64,000 bases of DNA, from assembly GCA_019459525.1 (NCBI GenBank), contig JAIBEY010000079.1, positions 1-64,000 of the forward strand, written 5' to 3'. A program made the position numbers and the translations under genes. This DNA is from Prolixibacteraceae bacterium (GTDB lineage Bacteria > Bacteroidota > Bacteroidia > Bacteroidales > Prolixibacteraceae). Under the pieces are notes generated by a model that was given only the letters and a program-made list of their open reading frames with translations, was not told the DNA's origin and did no database searches. Shown piece after piece: positions 6,928 through 16,105 of this stretch (position 1 is its first letter; every line of letters starts with the position of its first letter).

Positions 6928-9900
6928 CTATTTCCAGACGGGTAATCTGCCTGGAGTCCAGGGGGCATTTACTTTATTCAGCACCGATTCCAGTTCAGGA
7001 ATATCCTTTTCAACCAATTGCTTTAGCTCTTGTAAAACTGGCGGAAACTCTTCTTCGAGAATTGCCAGATCTGCTTTTTCTGATGCTGTAATGGCCGAAG
7101 TAGAACTGTAATGTCCGTAAGAAATATTGCCCAGTCGTTCCATAATCGGGATTTGTGCCGGTGGTATTTCTTCCCAACTGGCTTTTGCCTGAACGCCTTC
7201 CATCTTAAATTTCAACTCTTCCAGTTTTTCGCCCAGTTTGCGGGCTACATTCATTAGCTTTTGGTCGGCATCCGGAGTGGCATAAATGGCTTGTTTCATC
7301 GTCTCAACTTTGGCAATCAGATCGTTCGTCATCTGGTTGGTTCCACTAATAGCTGCAGATATTTTGCTGACCTTTTTGCCAAATGCAACTACTTCCTGGT
7401 AATCGGCTGCCGGTAAGGTAGAGATGTTCAACTTTTGGCAGGTAAATTCTACAGGCGCTACCAACTCTTTTTCCTGACCCTCGAACCACAAGTTCAGACC
7501 CACTTTATATTTCCCGGGCATAGCCAAAATGCTTCCTCTGGAGTCTTTCATCGGATCAAACTTGTTTCCCTGCGGGGCCCGGGTTCCGGCATAGCGCAAA
7601 TCCCAGTTGATGCGGTTGATTCCTTTAGATGGAGATTTGGTCAGGCGGCGAACCACATTTCCGGCTTCATCGGTGATGGTAAAAATCAGGTGCGCAGGTT
7701 CCACGGCGGCTTCCAGTTGCAAATCGCGCCAGGTCGGCTGTGGGATGGGCTTCCCTTCTTTAAACAGTTTCTTTTCGGCTTCCTGGCGAAGTTCTTTTTT
7801 CGTTTTCGGAACCTCTTTCAGGTAATAGGTAAATGTGGCGCCAAAATCCGGATTTTTAGCCAGAAAATATGTGCTTCCCTGGTTGTCTTTGGACGAAGTT
7901 GGAATGAACATGTTCGCATTTTTTACCTTGAAAATGTGAGATTCGCGGGCGGCCAATTCATGCGAAAGTTCGCGTAACGGACTGTAATTGTCGAGAATAT
8001 AGAATCCACGTCCAAAAGTGGCCAGTACCATATCCGATTCGCGTGTTTGCAGTGCAATATCAAAAACAGCAACCGTTGGCAATCCCGATTTCATTTGAAC
8101 CCAGTTTTTTCCGCCATCAATAGTGAAAAAAGCTCCAAATTCGGTTCCTGCGAACAACAGGTTTGGAACCAGAAAATCCTGTTCGATGCAATGTACCGTT
8201 CCGTTGCCGGGGAGATTTCCGGCGATAGAAACCCATGTTTTTCCCTTGTCGGTACTTTTCAGTAAATAGGGTTTAAAATCGTCTCGCTGCAAATTGTCGA
8301 AAGCAGCATAAACCACATTGGCATCAAAGCGGTCGGCTTTCAAATCACTCACATAAGTGTATTCAGGAATTCCTGCGAAAGTTTTGGCCTGAATCCAGTT
8401 TTTACCGGCATCTTCGGTGACTGAAATTACGCCATCATCTGTTCCGGCATAAAGCAAATCCGCCTGAACAGGTGATTCGTCGAGTGCCACAATGGTTCCC
8501 CATTGCGAGGTGGAGACGTCTTTGGCAAGTGCCTCGGCACTCCAGTATTTGCCCATCACGGGGAAGGAATTCCGGTCGGTTTGGGTAGTCAGGTCTTCGG
8601 AAATAACCTGCCACGAATTTCCGCGGTCGTCGCTCTTGAACACTTTATTGGCTGCGGTGTACAACCGTTGCGGAGCATGTTTGCTTACAAATAACGGCGC
8701 ATTCCAGTTCCATTTGTAAGCCAGTTCGCCTTTACGTTCGCGCGGTTTAATGCTGATGTCTTCGCCGCTTTTGCGGTCGAAACGAGCCATCCCGCCATAC
8801 TGCGATTCGGTATAAATAATGTTCGGATCGGAAGGGTCGGTATCGATCCAGAAACCGTCGCCACCAACAGTTACAAACCATTCGTCATTAGTTACGCCAT
8901 CCCTGGAAGTTGTTTGCGACGGGCCACCCATCGAGTTGTTATCCTGAGTGCCACCATACACGTTGTAAAACGGGTAAGCATTATCCACATTTACCCGGTA
9001 AAATTGGGTAACCGGCAGGTTCTCCTTAAAATCGTAGTTTTTGCCACTGTCCCACGATTCGTAAATGCCACCATCGCCACCAATGATAAAATGCTCGGTA
9101 TCTTTCGGGTCGATCCAAATGGCATGGTCGTCAACATGCCGTTTGTTGTTGCCCAGCGAAGTCCATGTTTTTCCACCATCAGCAGTTACTTTGGAAACGG
9201 TTTCCGTTGAATATACTTTATCAGCATCAATCGGATCGCAAACAATTTCGTTGTAATACTGGCCGCTGGAGCTGTAATCGCTCATTTTATTCCAGCTTTC
9301 GCCTTTGTCGGTGGAGCGGAAGAACCCGCTTTTGCCGAGCTGGGCTTCCACAATCAGGTAAACGATATTGGGGTTAACCGGCGATACGTCAATGCCCATT
9401 CCGCCAAGATCAACTTTGGGAAGTCCATCCATAATTTTGCGCCAGTTCTTACCGCCGTCAGTCGATTTGTAAACAGCCGATTCGGGGCCTCCGCCAATTT
9501 TGGTAAAAATATGACGGCGACGCTGTTCCGAAGTGGCATACATGATGTCGGGGTTCGATGGATCGATCACCACATTGTTGATGCCCGTATTTTCGCTTAC
9601 GAACAATACTTTTTCCCAGATGGCTCCGCCATCGGTACTTTTATACAAACCACGGTCGGCTCCAGGGCCCCAGGCCGAGCCTTCGCAAGCTGCAAATACC
9701 GTGTTCGAATTCCGGGGATCGATTACAATTCCACCAATCTGGCGGCTTTCTTTCAGGCCCATGTTTTTGAACGATTTACCGCCGTCAACCGATTTGTACA
9801 CGCCGTCGCCATAACCCAGTGCACGCTGGTGGTTGTTTTCACCGGTTCCTACCCAAACCACATTCGGGTTGTTTGGGTCAAGCTCAACTACGCCAATGGA

Positions 9901-10221
9901 GTAGGCTCCGTATTTGTCGAAAACCGGCTCCCAGGTGGTACCACTGTTGGTGGTTTTCCATACATTTCCGCTGGCAACAGCAACGTAATATTCTTTCGGA
10001 TTTTTCGGATTTACGGCCAGGTCGCCAATGCGGCCGCTGCACCATGCCGGTCCAATACTCCTGAATTTCAGTCCATCAACCAGCGATGTGGTGATGATGG
10101 TGTCGCCTTTGGCTTTCTCTTTGGTCTTGTCTTTCGTTTTGTCTTTTTCGTCGGTTTTAGCCGAAACCGCTAAACTTAAAACGGATAATAAAAGCAGGAA
10201 AGTAAAAAAGTGTTTCATCAT
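6928..10221 (-). CDS. exported BNR/sortilin (VPS10)-like beta-propeller protein
   Basis: 1,097 residues with an N-terminal signal peptide ('FLLLLSVLSLAVSA') and a Lys/Asp-rich spacer. Residues about 45-770 carry many BNR/Asp-box repeats such as 'VWKTTNSGTTWE', 'VYKSVDGGKSF' and 'LYKSTDGGAIW', the S-x-D-x-G-x-x-W hallmark of sialidase/VPS10 propellers; two propellers are likely. The C-terminal 300 residues contain a beta-sandwich-like stretch and coiled segments. Such proteins are often annotated 'glycosyl hydrolase', but I see no catalytic motif, so enzymatic activity is not supported. The opening 'LVDGLKFRSIGPAWCSGRI' is typical of this large Bacteroidota family. It is a single-gene unit. 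The second ATG (10218) is an equivalent start. Confidence 0.88.
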   Translation of the reverse strand: MMKHFFTFLLLLSVLSLAVSAKTDEKDKTKDKTKEKAKGDTIITTSLVDGLKFRSIGPAWCSGRIGDLAVNPKNPKEYYVAVASGNVWKTTNSGTTWEPVFDKYGAYSIGVVELDPNNPNVVWVGTGENNHQRALGYGDGVYKSVDGGKSFKNMGLKESRQIGGIVIDPRNSNTVFAACEGSAWGPGADRGLYKSTDGGAIWEKVLFVSENTGINNVVIDPSNPDIMYATSEQRRRHIFTKIGGGPESAVYKSTDGGKNWRKIMDGLPKVDLGGMGIDVSPVNPNIVYLIVEAQLGKSGFFRSTDKGESWNKMSDYSSSGQYYNEIVCDPIDADKVYSTETVSKVTADGGKTWTSLGNNKRHVDDHAIWIDPKDTEHFIIGGDGGIYESWDSGKNYDFKENLPVTQFYRVNVDNAYPFYNVYGGTQDNNSMGGPSQTTSRDGVTNDEWFVTVGGDGFWIDTDPSDPNIIYTESQYGGMARFDRKSGEDISIKPRERKGELAYKWNWNAPLFVSKHAPQRLYTAANKVFKSDDRGNSWQVISEDLTTQTDRNSFPVMGKYWSAEALAKDVSTSQWGTIVALDESPVQADLLYAGTDDGVISVTEDAGKNWIQAKTFAGIPEYTYVSDLKADRFDANVVYAAFDNLQRDDFKPYLLKSTDKGKTWVSIAGNLPGNGTVHCIEQDFLVPNLLFAGTEFGAFFTIDGGKNWVQMKSGLPTVAVFDIALQTRESDMVLATFGRGFYILDNYSPLRELSHELAARESHIFKVKNANMFIPTSSKDNQGSTYFLAKNPDFGATFTYYLKEVPKTKKELRQEAEKKLFKEGKPIPQPTWRDLQLEAAVEPAHLIFTITDEAGNVVRRLTKSPSKGINRINWDLRYAGTRAPQGNKFDPMKDSRGSILAMPGKYKVGLNLWFEGQEKELVAPVEFTCQKLNISTLPAADYQEVVAFGKKVSKISAAISGTNQMTNDLIAKVETMKQAIYATPDADQKLMNVARKLGEKLEELKFKMEGVQAKASWEEIPPAQIPIMERLGNISYGHYSSTSAITASEKADLAILEEEFPPVLQELKQLVEKDIPELESVLNKVNAPWTPGRLPVWK

Positions 10222-10429
10222 ATAGTTGGTTTTAATGAATTTGCAGAGGGAGCCTGCAAAATAGCAATAATAATTTCAAATCAATATGATAATAGTATCG
10301 ACATTTTTAAATCATTGCAGGAGCAATAACAGCCTGGCGGATAACTTCCTTTTAAAATACAAATTCAAGGTGGAACATCGCTATTTTTTATATTTTTAAG
10401 CAGTCTAAGCACGATTAATTCGTTATCCC

Positions 10430-10825
10430 ATGAAGAAAATTTTGAATATTGCCATTCTTGCTGTCGTTCTGGTTCTTGCTGTCGTTTTTTGGTGGAGGTA
10501 TTATTTCGTATTTGGGGAAGGTGTAAAAGCCGGAAACCTGAATTTCTTTGTTAAAAAGGGATACGTTTTTAAAACCTATGAAGGGCGTTTGATTCAGGAT
10601 GGATTTAAATCGGCCACCCCGGGAGCCATACAGAGTAATGAGTTTGAATTTAGTGTCACAAGCGATAGTGTAGCTGCCATACTCGAACGAAATAGCGGGA
10701 AACTTGTCGAACTCCGGTATAAAGAATATTTGCACAAACTTCCGTGGCGGGGCAACAGTAATTTTGTGGTTATTGAGGTTTTGAAGACTGAAGAAGGTCC
10801 CAAAAGCAATAACTTTCCGAATTAG
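10430..10825 (+). CDS. small membrane-anchored protein of unknown function
   Basis: 131 residues: one N-terminal membrane helix (about 4-24) and a soluble domain with 'FGEGVKAGNLNFFVKKGYVF', 'TYEGRLIQDGF' and 'VELRYKEYLHKLPWRGNSN'. I recognise the family from Bacteroidota genomes, where members are often called '6-phosphogluconate dehydrogenase'; nothing here supports that, since it is too short and has no Rossmann motif. The soluble part, a small beta-rich domain, should face the periplasm. It stands alone before a polysaccharide deacetylase gene. Confidence 0.8.
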   Translation: MKKILNIAILAVVLVLAVVFWWRYYFVFGEGVKAGNLNFFVKKGYVFKTYEGRLIQDGFKSATPGAIQSNEFEFSVTSDSVAAILERNSGKLVELRYKEYLHKLPWRGNSNFVVIEVLKTEEGPKSNNFPN

Positions 10826-10896
10826 GATGTTGTTAGAAATGGCTGATCCTTCAGTCCTTACTATTTGTTAGACCGGTTTATTTTCTTCATTAAATT

Positions 10897-11826
10897 ATGA
10901 AATTATTTTTTCTGCTCCTCATCTGCCTGGTTTTAGGTGGTGGCTCATTTGCCCAACAAAAACAGGTTTGTTTTACGTTTGACGACTTACCGGTGGTTGG
11001 TTATGGCGTTGATCAATCGACACAGAACCAGATTTTTACCAAATTAGTATCTCAGTTAACAACATTGCAGATTCCGGCCATTGGATTTGTCAACGAGTCA
11101 AAGTTGTTTCGGTCAGACCGTCTGATTCCGGAGCAGGCGGCCTTGCTTAACCAATGGATTAACTGCGGACTAGAGCTTGGAAATCATACCTTTTCGCATC
11201 CCGATTTTAATAAAGTTACCTTGGATGTTTTTGCACGCGACGTTATTAAGGGCGAGCGAAAATCGAAAGAGTGGCTACGGAGCCAGGGCAAAAATTTAAC
11301 CTATTTCAGGCATCCTTTTTTGCATTGCGGAAATTCGAAACTAAAAGCAGATTCGCTGGAGCGTTTTCTTACTGGCCGGGGATATCAGGTAGCGCCCGTA
11401 ACCATCGACAATGAAGATTATTTGTTTGCATTGGCTTACCAGCGTGCCCACCGGTCACGCGATACAACTCTGGCAAACCAGATCGGTAATGATTTTATCA
11501 GTTACATGGGCGAAAAACTCAGCTATTACGAAAGGCAGTCCAGTCGCCTTTTCGGACGAGATATCCGGCATATTCTTTTATTACATGCCAACCGGCTTAA
11601 TGCCGATTATGTGGATGAGCTGGCTGATTTATTTCGGAAAAATAATTATCGGTTTGTAAGCCTGTCCGAAACGTTGAAAGATCTGGTTTACCAAACTCCA
11701 ATAACTGTTTTCGGTAATTGGGGGATTTCGTGGATCGACCGTTGGGCGCTTTCTATGGGCAAAAAAGGAGATTTTTTTAAAGGAGAGCCCGAAACTCCGG
11801 AGTATATCAAAAAACTGGCAGAATGA
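10897..11826 (+). CDS. exported polysaccharide deacetylase (NodB family, CE4)
   Basis: 309 residues with a signal peptide ending near 'GGGSFA'. The NodB domain shows motif 1 'FTFDDLPV' (metal-binding Asp and catalytic Asp), motif 2 'NHTFSHPDF' (the two metal His) and motif 3 'RHPFLHCG'. Family members remove N- or O-acetyl groups from peptidoglycan or other polysaccharides. The C-terminal extension 'FGNWGISWIDRWALSMGKKG' is typical of a Bacteroidota subfamily. The substrate is not determined. A strong hairpin follows immediately after the stop. Confidence 0.88.
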   Translation: MKLFFLLLICLVLGGGSFAQQKQVCFTFDDLPVVGYGVDQSTQNQIFTKLVSQLTTLQIPAIGFVNESKLFRSDRLIPEQAALLNQWINCGLELGNHTFSHPDFNKVTLDVFARDVIKGERKSKEWLRSQGKNLTYFRHPFLHCGNSKLKADSLERFLTGRGYQVAPVTIDNEDYLFALAYQRAHRSRDTTLANQIGNDFISYMGEKLSYYERQSSRLFGRDIRHILLLHANRLNADYVDELADLFRKNNYRFVSLSETLKDLVYQTPITVFGNWGISWIDRWALSMGKKGDFFKGEPETPEYIKKLAE

Positions 11827-11827
11827 A

Positions 11828-11865
11828 ATACCAAACGGCAGATTTCGGAACCTGCCGTTTGGTAT
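11828..11865. terminator. perfect 14-bp hairpin between convergent genes
   Basis: ATACCAAACGGCAG (11828-11841) and CTGCCGTTTGGTAT (11852-11865) are exact inverted copies around a 10-nt loop. There is no long T-run on either side, but the position between convergent stops indicates transcript ends for both genes. Confidence 0.7.
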
Positions 11866-11881
11866 GAATAGTCTCGCTTTC

Positions 11882-12352
11882 TTAAAAAATATAACGAATG
11901 GAAATGGCGCCACCATCTCCCACAAATCCTGAAGATCCAGCAAGATTTATAGCTGGCTTCCAGTCAATACTCAGATTAAATGGTATCACATCAAAATTGT
12001 ACTCCAAGCCAAGAATGCCATCAATACCAATTACCGTATAGTTCTCATTGTTGTTGTAATCACGGTAATACTTACCATCCCAAAATCCAATGTGCCCGCC
12101 AAATCCATAATACCAATTAAGCCGTGGAACATCGAAAGCCTGATTATGAATTTCGTACAAGCCGGTAAGGCTAAACCCTCTCCAGCGTGAATCAAGAATT
12201 CCCTCAACCGCAGAATTCCCGCTTAAGAAATGTTTGACAGTTAGTCCGGTACCCCAACCACCGCGAAGTCCAATCCCGGTATTGTAATCCTGGGCCTTAG
12301 TTTCCAGTCCTAAAAAAAGGGTAACTAGTAAAACAAACATCAATTTTTTCAT
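11882..12352 (-). CDS. small outer-membrane beta-barrel protein
   Basis: 156 residues from ATG 12352; an in-frame ATG three codons upstream is less likely because the 'MKKLMFVLLVTLFLG' signal peptide begins here. The mature part alternates hydrophobic and polar residues with many Gly and aromatic residues ('GIGLRGGWGTGLTVKHF', 'NWYYGFGGHIGFW') and ends in 'ISIRYIF', a terminal aromatic of the kind recognised by the BAM complex. An eight-strand barrel in the outer membrane is predicted. No function is known. Confidence 0.75.
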   Translation of the reverse strand: MKKLMFVLLVTLFLGLETKAQDYNTGIGLRGGWGTGLTVKHFLSGNSAVEGILDSRWRGFSLTGLYEIHNQAFDVPRLNWYYGFGGHIGFWDGKYYRDYNNNENYTVIGIDGILGLEYNFDVIPFNLSIDWKPAINLAGSSGFVGDGGAISIRYIF

Positions 12353-12464
12353 GGTAATCAATTTTATAATTTAAAAATACTGACAAATTACTTCAGCGAA
12401 AGTTGCTTTTGTGTGCCAAAAAGAAGAAACAACATGTATTTCGCATGTAATAACAATTTATACA

Positions 12465-12502
12465 AACTTGTTGTTCTAACTTGTTTTATACGACAACTTG
12501 TT
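12465..12502 (+). repeat. three direct AACTTGTT repeats upstream of hydF
   Basis: AACTTGTT occurs at 12465-12472, 12478-12485 and 12495-12502 (starts 13 and 17 nt apart), 31-68 nt before the hydF ATG. The outer copies also form an imperfect inverted repeat (TACAAAC...GTTTGTA). They look like binding sites for a regulator rather than low-complexity sequence. Confidence 0.45.
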
Positions 12503-12532
12503 TGTAATTTGTAGCTGCAAAATATCATTAAC

Positions 12533-13756
12533 ATGCGTGCTCCCAAATCATTTCGGCTTCACATCGGAATCTTCGGTCGGCGAAACGCCGGCAAATCGTC
12601 TATCCTGAATGCTTTGACCAGTCAGGAGGTATCCATTGTTTCCGAAATTGCCGGAACGACTACCGACCCGGTTGAAAAACCGATGGAACTGTTGCCCCTT
12701 GGTCCGGTTCTTTTTATCGATACTGCCGGGATTGACGACAGTGGGGCGCTTGGTGAAAAACGCATCGAAAAAACCATGCAGGTTTTTGATCGTACCGAAC
12801 TTGGCCTGATTATTTCAAAGGCCGATGAATGGGGCACTTTTGAAGAAGAAATCCTCCGCGAATTAAACGATCGTGCCATTCCGGTTATTGTGGTACTCAA
12901 TAAATGCGATTTGGTTACCACCAGTTATGGCCTGGCAAAAAGCATCACCGCCACTAAAATCCCGGTTGTTGAAACATCTGCGCTCACCGGGCTGGGCATT
13001 TTGGAACTGCGGCAAGCTATCCTGAAAAATGCTCCGGACGATTACATTAACCGTCCGAGCATTGTTTCCGACTTGGTTGGACAGGGAGAAATGGCAATTT
13101 TGGTTGTCCCCATCGACAAAGAGGCCCCCAAAGGTCGGCTCATTTTGCCCCAGGTTCAAAGTATTCGCGATTTGCTGGATGCCGATTCGTTTTGCGTTGT
13201 GGTGAAAGAGCGCGAACTGCGCGAAGTTTTTACCCGCTTTACGAAGCCTCCTAAGCTGGTGGTAACCGATAGTCAGGCTTTTTTGAAAGTGGCGGCCGAT
13301 ACACCGCCAGAAATACCGCTCACCAGTTTTTCTATCCTGTTTGCACGCTACCAGGGCGATCTTCCGGAGATGGTAAAAGGAGCCATGGCCATTGACAAAT
13401 TAAAGACCGGCGATAAGGTTTTAATTGCCGAAGCTTGCTCGCACCACCCAATTGGCGAAGACATTGGCACTGTAAAAATTCCGCGTTGGCTCACGCAATA
13501 TGTTGGCGGGAAACTAGAGTTTGTGCATCACCGGGGGCACGATTTTCCTGAGAATTTATCAGACTTTAAGCTGATTATCCATTGCGGAGCCTGCATGTGG
13601 AACCGCCGGGAAATGCTGTCGCGCCTGATGAAAGCCCGGATAGCAGGCGTGCCGTTAACGAATTACGGGCTGACGATCGCTTATTCGCTTGGTATTTTCG
13701 AAAGGGCATTGCAACCGTTTCCGGCGGCATTGGAAATCTTTAGGAAATCACTGTAA
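12533..13756 (+). CDS. hydF: [FeFe]-hydrogenase maturation GTPase HydF
   Basis: 407 residues. HydF is the scaffold on which the di-iron subcluster built by HydE and HydG is assembled before transfer to HydA. The N-terminal GTPase domain (about 8-175) has 'GRRNAGKSS' (G1), 'DTAG' (G3), 'NKCD' (G4) and 'SAL' (G5). The C-terminal domain has the cluster ligands 'CSHH' and 'HCGAC', i.e. CxH...HCxxC. Length matches the family. HydE, HydG and a hydrogenase are not in this window, which is unusual as these genes often cluster in Bacteroidota. Three direct repeats lie in the upstream region. Confidence 0.95.
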   Translation: MRAPKSFRLHIGIFGRRNAGKSSILNALTSQEVSIVSEIAGTTTDPVEKPMELLPLGPVLFIDTAGIDDSGALGEKRIEKTMQVFDRTELGLIISKADEWGTFEEEILRELNDRAIPVIVVLNKCDLVTTSYGLAKSITATKIPVVETSALTGLGILELRQAILKNAPDDYINRPSIVSDLVGQGEMAILVVPIDKEAPKGRLILPQVQSIRDLLDADSFCVVVKERELREVFTRFTKPPKLVVTDSQAFLKVAADTPPEIPLTSFSILFARYQGDLPEMVKGAMAIDKLKTGDKVLIAEACSHHPIGEDIGTVKIPRWLTQYVGGKLEFVHHRGHDFPENLSDFKLIIHCGACMWNRREMLSRLMKARIAGVPLTNYGLTIAYSLGIFERALQPFPAALEIFRKSL

Positions 13757-13801
13757 TCTCTTCTTTTTCAGTTAAAAACCAGATTTAACCCTGAGTTCAT
13801 G

Positions 13802-13879
13802 TTGATTACCGTATTTATGTTTAAGTTTGCTGCGTTAACACAAAGGCCATTGAAAGAAATTAAAATTGAAGGGGCCTTT
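13802..13879 (+). promoter_or_regulatory. candidate promoter and leader hairpin of the RNA helicase gene
   Basis: TTG at 13802-13804 and TAAGTTTG at 13822-13829 (17-nt spacer) form a candidate promoter. The leader would contain AAAGGCC (13842-13848) and GGCCTTT (13873-13879), a 7-bp stem ending 13 nt before the start codon at 13893, where it could influence ribosome access. Confidence 0.4.
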
Positions 13880-13892
13880 CCAAAATTATAAA

Positions 13893-15203
13893 ATGTCATT
13901 TGAAAATTTAGATTTGATTGAGCCCATCCTGAGGGCTTTAAAAACAGAAGGTTACGAAAAACCAACCCCCATTCAGGAACAAGCAATACCCATCATACTT
14001 CAGCGAAAAGATTTATTAGGTTGTGCACAAACAGGAACCGGAAAAACGGCAGCTTTTGCCATTCCGATCATCCAAATCCTTTACGATACGCACATTCCTG
14101 CCAAAGGAAAACGTAAAATTAAATCACTGATAGTTACCCCTACTCGCGAACTGGCGATCCAGATTGGCGAAAGTTTTGCTGCCTACGGGCGCTATGCCGG
14201 GCTAAAACACACGGTGATTTTCGGTGGCGTGGGCGAACGTCCTCAGACCGATGCCCTTCGTCAGGGAATCGATATCCTGATTGCAACTCCAGGTCGTTTG
14301 CTCGATTTGATGAATCAAGGTTATGTCGATTTGCGGAGTCTCGAATTATTTGTGCTTGACGAAGCCGACCGGATGCTCGATATGGGTTTTATTCACGACG
14401 TAAAACGCATTATTGCTGAATTACCGCGTGAACGCCAGTCACTGTTTTTCTCGGCTACGATGCCTTCGGATATCGTGAAACTGTCGCAAACCATTCTGAA
14501 TAATCCGGCCAAAGTGGAGGTAACACCTGAATCTACAACGGCCGAAAAGGTGGAGCAGCAAATGTATATGGTGAATTACGCCGACAAACGTAGTTTACTG
14601 CTTCATTTGCTCAGGAATCCGGAGATTGTTTCTGCCTTGGTTTTTACCCGGACAAAACATGGCGCCGACAAGGTCGTGCAACATCTTCAGAAAAACGGTC
14701 ATAACGCCATGGCAATACACGGCAACAAATCGCAGAATGCCCGTCAGAAAGCCCTTTCAGACTTTAAAGCCGGAAAGATTCGTGTATTGGTTGCTACCGA
14801 TATTGCGGCCCGCGGAATTGATGTGGACGATTTATCGCACGTAATCAACTACGAGATTCCGAATATTCCTGAAACCTACGTGCACCGTATCGGACGGACC
14901 GGGCGCGCCGGGCAAAGTGGTATTGCACTTTCGTTTTGCGACAATACCGAAATTACTTTCCTGCGCGACATACAACGCCTGATCTCACAGAACATTCCGG
15001 TGGTTGAAGATCATCCATACCCGATGACCGATTTTACGCCGGTAAAAGCACCTGCCAAACTAACCCGGAAACCAATCCGCCGCGAACACAACGGGCAGGC
15101 CGTAAGGGAAACCTCAGGGAACAGGGAAGTAAGGCCCAACAACCATCCTTCGGCACAAACCGAACAGAAACCCAAAAGGACTTTCTGGAGCAGAAGGCCG
15201 TAA
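13893..15203 (+). CDS. DEAD-box ATP-dependent RNA helicase (RhlE-like)
   Basis: 436 residues. The start at 13893 ('[13 protein letters not shown]') is preferred over an upstream ATG because it matches family N-termini. Motifs in order: Q-motif '[10 protein letters not shown]', Walker A 'AQTGTGKT', 'PTRELAIQ', 'TPGRLLD', 'DEAD', 'SAT', '[10 protein letters not shown]' and '[10 protein letters not shown]'. The C-terminal 70 residues are basic, Arg/Lys/Pro-rich and disordered, as in RhlE proteins acting on ribosome assembly or RNA decay. Single-gene unit with its own candidate promoter and terminator; the leader hairpin suggests post-transcriptional control. Confidence 0.93.
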   Translation: MSFENLDLIEPILRALKTEGYEKPTPIQEQAIPIILQRKDLLGCAQTGTGKTAAFAIPIIQILYDTHIPAKGKRKIKSLIVTPTRELAIQIGESFAAYGRYAGLKHTVIFGGVGERPQTDALRQGIDILIATPGRLLDLMNQGYVDLRSLELFVLDEADRMLDMGFIHDVKRIIAELPRERQSLFFSATMPSDIVKLSQTILNNPAKVEVTPESTTAEKVEQQMYMVNYADKRSLLLHLLRNPEIVSALVFTRTKHGADKVVQHLQKNGHNAMAIHGNKSQNARQKALSDFKAGKIRVLVATDIAARGIDVDDLSHVINYEIPNIPETYVHRIGRTGRAGQSGIALSFCDNTEITFLRDIQRLISQNIPVVEDHPYPMTDFTPVKAPAKLTRKPIRREHNGQAVRETSGNREVRPNNHPSAQTEQKPKRTFWSRRP

Positions 15204-15276
15204 ATGAAGGAAGGGGCAACACCCCGGCATGTATAAGCATAGGCTGAAATGGAGTCCTATGAAAAGAAATCATCCG

Positions 15277-15309
15277 AAAACCTCATCGCAAGTGAGGTTT
15301 TTCTTTTTT
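15277..15309 (+). terminator. rho-independent terminator of the helicase gene
   Basis: AAAACCTCA (15277-15285) pairs with TGAGGTTTT (15293-15301) over a 7-nt loop and is followed by a T-rich run to 15309. Confidence 0.88.
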
Positions 15310-15373
15310 ATCCGGATGAACTTTTCCCGAATAATATTGTCATCTTTAATCGATCAATTATTTTAATCAGCAT

Positions 15374-16105
15374 ATGGAATTGTTTAACGAAAACAGCAAG
15401 CTTGCTGCAGTTATTCATAAAGATCATTCGTTGTTGCCGGTAATCAACCGGTTAGGCATTAAACTGGGCTTTGGCGATAAAACAATCCGGAATATTTGCG
15501 AAGAACGAGGGATTGATCTTAACTTTTTTGTTGAAACCATTAATGTGTTTCATTACGAAGCCTATTTCCCGGAGAAACGGTTGCTCGATTTTTCAGTTTC
15601 TATAGTAATTGATTATCTGGTAAAAACACATCAGTATTACGTGAATTATTTAATGCCCGAAAACGACAGGTTAGTCGAACTTTTTCTTTTGTCGAGCCCG
15701 AACGAAAGTACAGAAAATGAGCTGGTCCGGAAGTTCTATACCAAGTTTAAAGATGAGTTTGTGATTCATATCAACTTCGAGGAGCGTGAGATGTTTCCTT
15801 ACATCCTAAAGCTGAGTGAAGCGATAGCAAATCCTGATCTCAGGACTTCGTTTAAACAGAACTATCCGGGTTATTCGATTGAAGGATTTGAAAAGGAACA
15901 CTCCAATATGGACGATAAAATGGATGATCTTAAAAATATCATTATTAAATATCTTCCTCCGAACTACGATCAAAATCGTGGAAATGCTTTTCTTTCAAAC
16001 ATCTTTTTGTTCGAGAGAGACATGAAAAATCATTCGCGTATCGAGGATAATATTCTGATTCCGAAAGTAAAACAACTTGAAAAAGTTTTACTGAACCATG
16101 AATAG
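15374..16105 (+). CDS. hemerythrin-domain (RIC/YtfE-like) protein
   Basis: 243 residues. The N-terminal 70 residues resemble the ScdA-type helical domain ('GDKTIRNICEERGIDLNFFV'). The HHE domain (about 80-235) shows candidate di-iron ligands in 'VKTHQYYV', 'HINFEEREMFPYI', 'KEHSNMDD' and 'NHSRIEDNILIP'. Related proteins repair iron-sulfur clusters damaged by nitric oxide or oxygen. The gene overlaps the following LuxR-type regulator by 8 bp, so the two are co-translated and probably form a sensor/regulator pair; that link is inference. Confidence 0.85.
   Translation: MELFNENSKLAAVIHKDHSLLPVINRLGIKLGFGDKTIRNICEERGIDLNFFVETINVFHYEAYFPEKRLLDFSVSIVIDYLVKTHQYYVNYLMPENDRLVELFLLSSPNESTENELVRKFYTKFKDEFVIHINFEEREMFPYILKLSEAIANPDLRTSFKQNYPGYSIEGFEKEHSNMDDKMDDLKNIIIKYLPPNYDQNRGNAFLSNIFLFERDMKNHSRIEDNILIPKVKQLEKVLLNHE

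Noticed and set aside
7435-7977. 180-codon open frame on the + strand inside the BNR/VPS10-like gene
   Set aside because: Shadow frame of the minus-strand gene, no recognisable motif.
9511-10173. Long open frame (220 codons) on the + strand inside the BNR/VPS10-like gene
   Set aside because: Antisense to a clearly coding gene with BNR repeats; its translation lacks family features.
6928-10221. Sialidase or other glycosidase activity for the BNR protein
   Set aside because: Asp-box repeats are structural; no catalytic Arg triad or Tyr/Glu pair could be identified.
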